Shown here: positions 54,713-64,000 of the stretch, piece after piece
Position numbering within the stretch: position 1 is the stretch's first letter
Layout of the letters: the number at the start of each line of letters is the position of its first letter
Origin: Solanum dulcamara
Lineage: Eukaryota > Streptophyta > Magnoliopsida > Solanales > Solanaceae
Assembly (NCBI RefSeq): GCF_947179165.1
Contig: NC_077238.1
Location: forward strand, 43,658,793-43,722,792
Direction of reading: 5' to 3'
DNA: 64,000 nucleotides
Position numbers and translations under genes: made by a program
Notes under the pieces: model-generated
Told to the model about the DNA's origin: nothing
What the model saw: only the letters and a program-made list of their open reading frames with translations
Database searches by the model: none

Positions 54713-55578
54713 TACACAATTCCCTTTTCACATCTGACTGTAGACCTTTATCTTGGCCTCAGTCCTTCCTAGAATAATTTGTACCTCAACTTAGGCTAAA
54801 AGACTAAGTTGAGGGTAGACACTATAGAAAAAGCAAGAAAAGTTAGGGTATGAAAAGAATGATGTAATGAGAGGAAAAATAAAAAAATTGGGTTGTGGCT
54901 GCATGGAAAATGAAAAGCAAGCGTAAAGTAAAAATAAATCAACTATGATGAGAAAAACATTACAAAAAGAATGAAATGGAGCAGAAACCACACCTGGGCA
55001 TAAATAAAGAAAGAAAAAGGGTATAACCCAACTTTTGGTTTGAAAAGGTATAGCTAAGTTAAAGTAGCATCGTGGAGGGGGAAAATAGTCACTTTAATCC
55101 TTAATGTACCCTACCCGAGCTTGAACCTACTTTACAAGCAAAAAAAGTCGTAATGTTATCGTAAAAGAGTTATTCGAAAGTTAAAGTATACAAAATAAGG
55201 ACAAGCCTATGGTCTATGTATGTGTATAGATTGAATTTATTTTGAGAGCATGGGTGATATCGGTTCACTCTCTGTCTTGTTTATATATATCATGTGAGAG
55301 AATTCTTTGTGGTGAGGGCACTATGATTACATGTTTGATTACTAATTTGATTGGTACGTTGTTATTTTGTATTGGTTTGGTTGACTGTAAATAGTATAAT
55401 GTCATAAATCCATCCTTGTGAGTTAGTTGAAATGTTTTGTGCCTTGCATAGCTGAGTTGATAAATGGAGAGGGTAATGCATTGTGTGTTTGGGCTGCTAT
55501 ATTCTTTCTAATAGGCATTTGTGTTTATGCATTATTTTGTTTTGTGTATGTCATTGCTTGAGGACAAATAATGGTTCT
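54713..55578 (+). other. Athila-2 3' untranslated region (right of M)
   Basis: No coding. It is A- and G-rich with AAGTTGAGGGTA at 54801 and TACCCTACCCGAGC at 55108, and leads to GCTTGAGGACAAATAATGG directly before the polypurine tract, a context usual before the 3' LTR in this Athila group. The exact junction between M or the SINE and Athila-2 lies somewhere in 54713-54800. Confidence 0.5.
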
Positions 55579-55591
55579 AAGTTGAGGGTAT
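55579..55591 (+). promoter_or_regulatory. Polypurine tract of Athila-2
   Basis: AAGTTGAGGGTAT directly precedes the 3' LTR start TGATGTGTCG. A pyrimidine-interrupted G tract is usual for this group. Confidence 0.65.
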
Positions 55592-55977
55592 TGATGTGTC
55601 GTGTATTTACATCACTTTCAATAATCAACACAGTGAATTAGTATGGGTTTCAATCATGTGTTTGTAAATATGATGTGCATTTTGGTTATTTTTCAGGAAA
55701 ATTACGTCGTGCATGAATTATGGGCTATGTTGTTGAGTTTAGTTTTAAAAAACCAATGAAGATGATGATCAAGAGTACCATCATAGGTCGTGAAGCCTCA
55801 TATGGCCCGTGGAAGCTGGCCATTAAAGACTATGTTGAAGGAAAGGAACATTGCAATTTTTTTCTATGTGAAACTCCTTGAGACCCTTCACGGGTAGTGG
55901 AGTACACCATGCATCGTGGTAGGTGGTCGTGAAATGCAAGCTAAAGGTTGTTTGTACGATTCAAGGAAAACATCTAA
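55592..55977 (+). repeat. Athila-2 3' LTR, first 386 bp
   Basis: Matches 28440-28820 with about one difference every five to eight bases by eye, including GATGTGCATTTTG, GGGCTATGTTG and GAAGCTGGCCATTAA. It is cut at 55977 by element P; the rest of the LTR is not seen in the window. Confidence 0.8.
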
Positions 55978-58900
55978 TGACACTCCATATCATTTCTTTT
56001 ATCCCCTGATTTTCAGCTTTTTGATCTTTCCTTTAGTGACACTAAAATATTTATGACTTACTGGCACTAATTGGGTTTTAGTCCCCTTTCCCTATTTTGG
56101 AGCATTCATAACTTGAAAGGTTGACTTCGGTCATAACTTTAGGTAAATAACCTCAAAATTGAATTCTAACATTTGCATCATCTTTGAAATGGCTAAATTA
56201 GGCTAATACATAGTCGGCACAAATATCGAGACAATTGGTATGAGTTTGGGATCGTTTGGTTCTATTCCCTTTTAAATTTGGCCGATGGTTGACTTTTGTC
56301 AATATTCTTAGAAAACACTCTTGGATGAATATTACATCAGTGTTGTTAGTTCTGAAATATTGAGTTTGGTCTAGAATGATCCTTCGTTCACTTTCTAGTC
56401 TTTTGGTCTAATTCCAAGTCTTGTTGTAGAATTTGGCTAAAATTAGCATTGGGAGTGAGACCTATATTTAGTAATAATGACCTCAATGGAATTTTGACTT
56501 CCCTATTGAGTCTAAAATATATAATTTGTGGGGAAGCATAGTTCATTTATGCGCATAGGATTTTGAATGAATTCCAAGCACACCATCGGAGCATTTGAAC
56601 TTGGTGAATATCAGCATTTCAGGTGATATTTGGTGAACATTGTCGCATTCGCAAAGGGTGTGCTTGGTTACTCTTTGTGTTTGTGGAGGTTTGGCACATT
56701 CAGATGTCTCAGAATTTATGCTCCGCGATCATGGAGTATTGTTCACCGCAATCGAGGAGAATAATTTTGCTAGGTCCTCTTTAGTTATTTATATGTCACG
56801 ATTAGCCATTGCAAATTATTTCAAAGGAAAATATATCATTTATTTCAAGCTCAAATTTGGTGATTTAAAGGTTCACCTTCAAGGAAAATTTATGGGGAAT
56901 CTGTTGGTGCGCTTGGAATCCTGATTAGATACTACGTGTGAGGTAAATTCATAGATTTAGCTACTGTCTTTAGCATTTTCGAGTTGGGATTACTATGAGT
57001 ATGGGAGTTCTACTTCATGACCATTTTTACTCTATTTGTAGAGATTCAAGAATCCATATTGTGGGGTTTTCCGCAATGATCATTGTGGTATGATTAATTT
57101 TGTTTGTCGAAGCTTCGTTTGAGGTAAATTCCATCCCAAAGGGACTAGCATATTTCTTATTGAAGCTTTAATGATGAAAATTATACATTCCTGATTCTGA
57201 TGTTTCCGAGCATCAAATTGTGTTAGAAGTTGGAAAACAATTTCATTAAGCTCAAATACACCTTCTCAAGGAGTCAAATTGGTGATTCCCCATTTGGGTT
57301 CCACAATCCCATTTTAGACTCAATTTTTGGTCTGTTTCCAAAAAATATTAATTAGATTTCAAAACATTCGTATTGATGGGTTGAGTAATATTTTGTTAGT
57401 ATGGCAGTGATTAGAGGTTATTCGGTGGTCGAGAGCTTTATTTTGGTAGATTTGAAGCATACATGTTCTGCTTTAAGATAAACTACAGTCTCCCTCTTTT
57501 GACTGAGTTCATTTAGATATCGTCTAGTATCTATTGCATATGATTTAGGCTATTATTGGCTGGGTTTAGGGCATTACTTCTCTTATCTCCTTTCTTTGAA
57601 TCCACTTGTACCTTAGACTAGCGTAGACTTTTGAGATCCTTTTTAGGCTGGTGGATTCAGTTGTATTATGGTCGGGTGAAATTATCCTTCTTAGGATCCG
57701 TATTGATGGCCTTAGGCTGGGGTTGAGCCTTAGATTCTTTAATTTGTATCCCAGTTCCCCTATAGATAGGCGTAGCTTCCAATTGGGCTTGTGATGGCTG
57801 GTGTAACTTAGTTTTAGTGCTGGAGACCTTTGAGGCTCTTCGTAGCCATAGCTTTGGCTTTGCTGTGCTTGTTGAGAGGTGAGATGGCATATTTTTAGGT
57901 AGGGTGTTGTCCCTACAGATATTTCTCCCCCTATTCTATTTTGAGACGTGTCTCGATTGTTTTACTTTTTCGATATGCTTATGATGCCTGCTTATTTATT
58001 ATTCATTGTTGGGACCAAGGATGTATTCAAGGAGCGATTGAATTCCAGGTTAGTTCTTTTGCCTTGTTAGTATGGTATGACTTGATGTACTATTTAGACT
58101 GCGTGTACCTTGTTTGAATACAGGGGATGACATACTTGCATTGGTTGATCATATTCACACATTTGTAGTAAGATCTCAAATCATTAATGCATTTTTACTA
58201 CTGCGTTGACAGAAGATTATCATGCTTTCACTACTTTAAACTAGATTTTAACGGGAGTCTTACCACTTGAATTACCTAATCACTGGTTTTGAAACTTATG
58301 ACGCATCAGGGACGTACTCTATTTTCTACTTGAGGCATAAGAGGCATCTGGGATGTGCTAAGTTTAACTTGGCTATTCGACGCGTTGATGCCCTTTCTTG
58401 ACTCACCGATGCCGCCGGGTTTACTCTTGCTAGCTGGTTCATGCCCTTAGGAGTTTACTAGTTGGCAGGGTGTCCCCTCTTTAGGAAGCTCACGGTTTGA
58501 GGTTACTAGTTTACTAATATCTGGCACGGTGTCACCCTTTCTACATCGGCTTGGGTTCTCACTTGCAGTACCACTACGGGTATATTATATATCTATATAT
58601 GACCTAGTTCAGTCCCACACAATATATATAGACTTCCGTGCATCCCCTATGGGCCTCTATGGCCACTGCACCACTAAACTAGATGAGGGAGCTGCATGGG
58701 TCCCACCTGGAAGGCGACGGCTGAGTGGGTATATAAACTTATTATTGCCGATGGCTGAGAGACACTGATGATGTCAGTTTTTTTTACTATAGACTTGCAT
58801 TCATCATCATCTTTCATCACCATATACTTGTTTGCTGTTTGGTCCCCTAATTTTATTGGGCCTGAAGGTATGATTTTCATTATTTATACCTTGCAGAGGT

Positions 58901-59708
58901 GTGGGTGTTGGTTATTATTTGATCTTACTTGTACTTACCTTTGGTTTTATTGGTAGTTGGTCTACATGGTTCTTTAGTTGGATTGTGGTTGGTACTTTCT
59001 GCTATATTCAGTCAGAATAGTTCCTTGGCGGTTATATGGTTTGCATCACTTGTTCGCACTATATTTTCATTAATAGACTCCTATGATGCCTTCTTCCTGT
59101 TAATAGATTGTTGAACTGCATTTCAGGTGCGTTTTTTGACCCTACTTCTTTATCTATGTCCCTAGTCTCCTTGTCTTATTTTTTTTCATAATTGTGATAA
59201 TTCCTGATTAGTTACTTTTACAGTATTTACCTAATTATATGTTATTTATACTTGCTTTATTTATGGAGCTCAGTTGGCTAATGCTTATTGAGTACTATTC
59301 GTTTGGTACTCATACCCCTACAGAGCATAATAAGTATTTTCGCCGTTGATTTGGATTAGTGCAGAGAAGTTTTTGGTTTTGAGATTTGGTGAGCTCATGG
59401 AGTTCGAAGTTGCCGATTTCTATTTATGACGGACTAGAACTAGTCTTTACTTTCTTTTGAAAACTATTTGTACTTATTTTGTACTTTAAAAGCCTTGTAC
59501 TTTTATTTGGATTTAGATGCTCGACTTTAACTGATGCTAGGTCTTGTGGTGGTTTCTTTTAATTGTTTAAGTTGTTCTCTTTCTTCTCTTTATAACTTAC
59601 TTTCTGCTTATTGTTCATCTTCCACTAGTTAGACCGTTGCCTCTTGTTTTAGGCTAAGAGTTAAGGGTTAGGCTTACCTGCTAGTAGGTGTTAGTAGGTT
59701 CCATCACA
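55978..59708 (+). repeat. 5' LTR of element P, about 3.7 kb
   Basis: The left edge is inferred from the end of the Athila-2 LTR match and a TG start (TGACACTCCATATC) after TCTAA. The right edge is placed near CCATCACA, about 25 bp before a clear primer site, so it is approximate. Repeats such as GAGGTAAATTC occur at about 56940 and 57120. No coding is supported. The size fits large Tekay-type LTRs. Confidence 0.6.
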
Positions 59709-59734
59709 TCATAAAAAAATAGGTCCTAAAAAGT

Positions 59735-59746
59735 TGGTATCAGAGC
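59735..59746 (+). promoter_or_regulatory. Primer-binding site of P (tRNA-iMet type)
   Basis: A perfect TGGTATCAGAGC, the usual primer site of Tekay and many other Ty3/gypsy elements. Confidence 0.88.
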
Positions 59747-60605
59747 TATAGGTTCACTAGCACCGTTGGCATGGGCACAATGTCTAGTAGATTCCTACGG
59801 ATCGGTGCAGAGACATCTGTATCCTATCTTCGAGAGGCTATAGGTCATTTTTTAGGAATTCTATTCTTGACTCCTGATCATGTGTCCTTCCTTTGAATGA
59901 CCTATAAACTGATCATTTGGAATCCATTCTTTCTTAGATGGATAGCACAATTTTTCTGATGGATACGGTCGGAGCATGAGTAGGTTCTACTAGAGCTTTG
60001 GAGGATGGTTCTCAAGCCAGAGATGGGTTGGTTGTTCCCCAGTAGGGTTCATCATCAGTATCAGAGTATGTCAGAAAATTTCTTGAGTGGCATAGTAATA
60101 ACCACACATCATTCCCTACGGATCTGGATATGAGTCAGGAACTCATCAATGGATTGTCTTTGCCACTTCTATTATTGTCAGAGTGCTTGATAGAGTCTGG
60201 GCCTACCTTTCCTCGGGTGGTTGGTCATGCGAGAGCCATGGATCAGGCATTTCTTGAGGCTTATAGAGATAGTGGAAAAAGGCCTCTCTATTAGCATAGT
60301 GGTGACACACACCGAGGTTGCTCTATAGGTATTAGAGATGGACCACATTTTTTTAGGGGTCTCCAGAGGATTTCACCATGTTCTTCACGCCAGGGTTCAG
60401 ACTACAAAGGATGCTATGATTGTGGGGAGCTTGACCATTGGTCCCAGGAGTGCCCCATGTGAGATTCGATATTTTAGACTCCTCCTACTCACCAATCTAG
60501 AGTAGTTGGACCTTATTAAACTTGTGGAGAGCTTGGTCATTTGTCTAGAGAGTACCCCAAACATAGGACTCGTGCGCAGTTTGCTCAGCCAGGTCAGTAG
60601 CATAG
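59747..60605 (+). pseudogene. Gag of P (decayed)
   Basis: Frame pieces after the primer site lead to a zinc knuckle CYDCGELDHWSQEC (60413-60454, C-x2-C-x4-H-x4-C) and a second, damaged one with CGELGHLSREY (about 60518). Two spaced knuckles separated by PPTHQSRVVGPY fit Tekay-type Gag C-termini. Multiple stops. The capsid-like part 59940-60300 is hard to read. Confidence 0.7.
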
Positions 60606-61905
60606 TTTAATGCTGCCTCTAGGTAGAGGTAGTGCAGATTGGGTTATTGGTGATGCTTCAAGTGTTCAGACCTAGCTCGGTCATGATCTATTCTATGTTT
60701 TTACGAGCAAGCCTAAGCCCGAGGATCCAAGTATTTGTGGTATTTTCTTGATTTCCTTGTTTAGATATATATTGCATATATTTTTGTGGTTTTTAGGGTT
60801 TTCATACCCATATATGTCTATTTGGCTAGTTAGTTACCTCCTGACTATTGTGACTGCCTTATATGGACTTACATGTATATGTTGTAGTGTTGTAGCTGGT
60901 TTCTTTTAGTAGTGGATCGACTAAGTCTAGTTTTTGTGTTGAGTAGTTATGGTTGAACAACTCTGAATGCCACTACCTTTGTGGTTTGCGATGAGTTTGC
61001 GGCCAGGCTAGTTAGCTGTTACTCATTTTTATCTCCATTATAGTTAATTTTGCTATGGTGCCGACCCTTGTTACATAGGTGGCTAGGACAGTTGTGGCAG
61101 TTTTGGGAGTTGTGATACTGGAGGATCTAGTTGGCGTAACCTTAGCTGCTTGTTGTCCCATTGGGTTAGTGGGTGAATGGTTCCTTATATCTTTGTGCAT
61201 AGATAGAGTTTCCCTGGCTAGTATTTCTTTTTGGTCATTTTAGTGTCTTGTCTTAGATGGATATCTTCTTTGTTGGGTATTGTTTGGTTCAGTTCTAATG
61301 ATGTGAAGTTGAGGTTTACTGTGTTAGCCTACCTACTTATTGCCATTACGGTGGTCTTAGTGTTTGGGTTTTAATGGTAGATGGGAGCATTATGATTGTT
61401 GGAGTTATGAGTAGGGTAATGTAGCATTCTGTGCTATTCTGGAAATCCTAGTTGCCCATGCTTTCCTATTTTCCATAGTCTTGTTCTCGGTTGCTAAGTT
61501 GTGGTATGTTCATTCAATCTTTTGGGAGCTATCTATTTTTTAGAGTTTTAGTGTCGGTTATGGCTTGTTGAGAATTTACTAAGTGTGATCCCCCATTATG
61601 CCTTGTTTTTGTTATGGTTGATTAATTATAGTTGGGTTGGTAGCTCACGAGGTCTTGGTTGTGTTCTGGGGATAGAATGGTGGTGTCCCTTAGCGGGTTC
61701 ACACTTTAGCTTCAATTGGAAAATTCGAGGTTGTTTAGAAGGTTCATCTACAGGATAGGGTCAAAGTAATTTCTGGAATCCGTGAATCTAAATTTTTTTA
61801 GGATGTAAGATCTGTCTTTGTCATATTTGGTAGTTTGCGCTGCTATGAATAGGAGTTGGTTCCCTTTGATCAATACCGATCAGTTTTCCGCATTTGTGCA
61901 TAGCC
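60606..61905 (+). other. Degenerate interior of P or unassigned sequence
   Basis: T- and G-rich plus strand with no frame or domain that I can identify with confidence. Protease and RT would be expected here if P were complete. It ends abruptly at the X3 LTR. Confidence 0.35.
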
Positions 61906-63301
61906 TACTTTCCAAGGTAGACTCCGTGAGAAACAACTTTAACTCAATATCACGTGGAAAACATAGTTTGGGACTTTAGGTTTCAACTAGGAATGCCTTG
62001 GATAACTAACTACGTTACAGAACTGAACCCCACCTATAAGTCCACTCAGTGCTTTTAATATCCCAACGGAATTCATTAAAACATGATCATAACATTATAG
62101 GAAAAGATAGTAACAATCTACAAATCCATCTTTATAAAACATATTAAGAGTAGCTCATTAAATTTAGTGATTCATAGGAATAGATAACTTCGGTGAGAAT
62201 TGTCCTTATCACCACCTTAAAGATGATTGTGTGAGGATTGTACTTATCACACCATAATAACTATCTTGGATCATAATTGATCATCATCATAACTTTCATC
62301 ACTAAATCATAATCTTAACTTTATACATAGATTTTCTTTGAAAATCATTGAATTCATAATCAACTAATGAAAATCATCTTCGAACCTCATAATCATAATT
62401 GAAAGTAACTTTATACATGTACATCCGTAATTCAACTTTAAATCATGCAACTCATATGAAAACATGCTTATAGAGTTCATTGATATTCATCTAAAATAAA
62501 AATTAAACAACCCAATGCAATTCATCAAAACCAGGGTTAAATAACAATTGAAATGAGAGAAAACTTTGAGAAAACCTTGGGACTCCTTGGGTGAATAGAA
62601 TCCATGGATCAATCCCCATATACATTAATGAAATCTACTCAAAATTGATGAAAAACGTAGTGGAATTAAAACCCCAACTTGAAACTTAGAGAGGAACCTT
62701 GAGAGAATTTGTGTTCTTGCCATAGGAAAATTTAGATGAATTATTTGAAATGGGGGAAATTTCAACGGGTTGGGTTATTATAGGCTTGAACTTGTCGATA
62801 AAAGATTCTAGATACAATGAACTGAACTTTAAAAAAAGACACAATTGCCCTTCATTAAAACTCGAATTTGACACTATGAATTCAACTCTATGACTTCTCC
62901 TCAAGTCTATGACTCATAGACTTGAGTCATACGGCAAGCCTGAGCAAAATCCATGAAAATATTAGAACACTCTATTTTTGAGGTCATTGATCTTTTCTTA
63001 CCAGTTGTATCTACGACTCGTAAACATCCTTATGACTCATAGAAGTTATTCGTCCTGCAAGTCTCAAAAACTTGCATTTAAGATCCTCTAAAGTTGGGGT
63101 ACGAGTTAGTGTTACGACTTATCAAATGAACTACGAGTCATAATATTAACTCATAGGATTTCTCTTAAGCTTTAGTCCTGATACTCCCGCTATGAGTCGT
63201 AGGAACCTCTATGATTCGTAGAGTGACTCATAAACTTGGATCTAGTAAACATTTTGGAAATCTCTCCTTGGTTCTAACTTTCCAACTTCCGAGATCTTAA
63301 A
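61906..63301 (-). repeat. Family X 3' LTR, copy X3 (left part missing)
   Basis: Colinear with X2 from CCTACTTTCC onward: it shares ACATAGTTTGGGACTTTAGG, AACTAACTACGTTAC, the duplicated GAGAATTGTCCTTATCAC (62195-62212; variant at 62233-62250) and the TACGAGT/ATGACTCAT motif cluster (62870-63235). It ends at ATCTTAAA next to a polypurine tract. The left 550 bp or so seen in X2 are absent. Confidence 0.75.
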
Positions 63302-63314
63302 ATATTTCCCTTTT
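63302..63314 (-). promoter_or_regulatory. Polypurine tract of X3
   Basis: The minus strand reads AAAAGGGAAATAT next to the LTR terminus, aligned with that of M (AAGAGGGGGATAT). Confidence 0.7.
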
Positions 63315-63539
63315 AGGAACATTCGTCCTCGAGCGAGATTCAACTAGAATAAGAGAGACACTCAAAGAGGACTATAAACCCAACATGAATATAATGAAGC
63401 CTTAAAATTCATAGAAAATGAAATTTTCAAACTTAACATAAATTATGACTTAAAATCAACTTTCATGAACATGAATGCATACGAATGACATAGGAGTAAC
63501 TGAATACATAAGAGTTCAATTAACTTTAATAAGAACAAC

Positions 63540-64000
63540 TTAATACTTTAGGATTGAGTAGAGGTAAAGAGATACGAGTATCGTTTTATCATATCTGCAT
63601 TTGCTTCCCATGTACAACTCTCTACTTATTGGTTCCTCCACAATAATTTGACGCACACAACCTCCTTGTTTCTTAGCTTCTTCATTTGCTGGTCTTATAT
63701 TTCCATCGAAACCTCCTCATAAGTCAAATTCTCTTCAACACTCAAATCTTCCAATGGTACAATGAAATTTGGATCACCAACAACATCCTCAACATAGATA
63801 CATGAAACACTCGGTCAACCATGTCCAACTAAAATGGAAAATCTAACTCATAAGCCACCTTGCCAATAGGTCGAACATATATAGGACTCAATTTCCCTTT
63901 CTAACCAAAACTAATTACACTCTTCATGGATGAAACCTTCTAATAGACCCAATCATCCTCCTTAAATTCAAGCTCTATTTTCCTAAATTTAGAATAGGAA
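63540..64000 (-). pseudogene. Integrase end and chromodomain of X3 element (window-truncated)
   Basis: From the right edge: ELEFKEDDW, KGKLSPIYVRPIGKVAYELD (integrase C-terminal), VFHVSMLR, then, in another frame, pieces of the KKLRNKEV type and a chromodomain end TWEANADMIKRYSYL (63565-63610). This is the same order as in M, so family X is a Tekay/Del-like chromovirus. Stops are frequent. The rest of the element lies beyond the window. Confidence 0.75.

Larger units (their letters stand above)
28440..55977 (+). mobile_element. Athila-2: degenerate Athila-group element split by nested insertions
   Basis: A plus-strand element of a different Athila-group family from the left array. The 5' LTR begins TGTTGTGTCGCATATTTA at 28440 and the 3' LTR begins TGATGTGTCGTGTATTTA at 55592. 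In between lie gag, protease, RT, RNase H, integrase and env-like pieces in the correct order and strand. Four later elements sit inside it: a MITE in the 5' LTR, X2 in protease, M (with N and a SINE) after the env-like region, and P in the 3' LTR. The native length without insertions would be roughly 10-11 kb. Confidence 0.8.

Noticed and set aside
54412..54777. 121-residue plus-strand frame
   Set aside because: It crosses the SINE and is antisense to the M protease; it has no independent support.
59735..59746. Possible tRNA gene fragment (TGGTATCAGAGC)
   Set aside because: Only the 12-nt primer-complementary stretch is present, in the primer-site position after an LTR; no cloverleaf surrounds it. 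The same applies at 46041 and to the tRNA-Asp-like sites.
1..64000. Host gene, organelle DNA insertion or integrated pararetrovirus
   Set aside because: No exon-like conserved protein, no chloroplast or mitochondrial gene, and no movement-protein or coat-protein motif of pararetroviruses was seen; all pol pieces fit Athila or Tekay Ty3/gypsy elements.

Overview
This is a block of plant nuclear heterochromatin made almost entirely of nested, decayed retrotransposons. I found no host protein gene, tRNA gene, rRNA gene or CRISPR array. The element families point to a nightshade-family (Solanaceae) genome, and its size and composition would suit Capsicum or a relative. That placement is inference, based on two Athila-group Ty3/gypsy families, several Tekay/Del-like chromoviruses with 2-3.7 kb LTRs, a TS-type SINE with a TTG-rich tail, and a Tourist-like MITE.

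Left part (1-24756): three units of one Athila-like family lie head to tail on the minus strand and share LTRs. The order is partial unit A, LTR1 (3715-5095), full unit B, LTR2 (13641-14989), full unit C, LTR3 (23383-24756). Each unit reads right to left: LTR, tRNA-Asp-type primer site, gag, protease, RT, RNase H, integrase, a spacer of GC-rich palindromes, an env-like ORF, polypurine tract, LTR. All units are dead, and several stop codons are shared by all three. The array therefore looks like recombination or unequal crossing-over of an already broken element rather than three insertions. Unit-specific deletions carry microhomology at their ends, and units A and B are identical by eye over about 750 bp although their flanks differ by about 3 percent.

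Middle (24757-28439): an LTR fragment of family X and an env-like relic on the minus strand.

Right part (28440-64000): a second, more decayed Athila-group element (Athila-2, plus strand) runs from a 5' LTR at 28440 to a 3' LTR start at 55592. Its body is split by a family X solo LTR (32424-34480) and by a minus-strand Tekay-like element M (39561 to about 54563). The integrase gene of M is split in turn by a plus-strand Tekay-like element N (43043-52381) flanked by a perfect ACCAA target-site duplication. A TS-type SINE lies at the truncated end of M. A fourth Tekay-like element P starts at about 55978 inside the Athila-2 3' LTR, and a fragment of another family X element with integrase-chromodomain coding fills the right edge.

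The retrotransposon genes formed gag-pol units for self-copying, but none here looks competent. The points most worth a second look are the shared-LTR array and its conversion tract, the palindrome block present both in the Athila LTR and next to integrase, a GGGAGGCAACCC motif after integrase in both Athila families, and palindromes and repeated splice-donor-like motifs in the LTRs of N.
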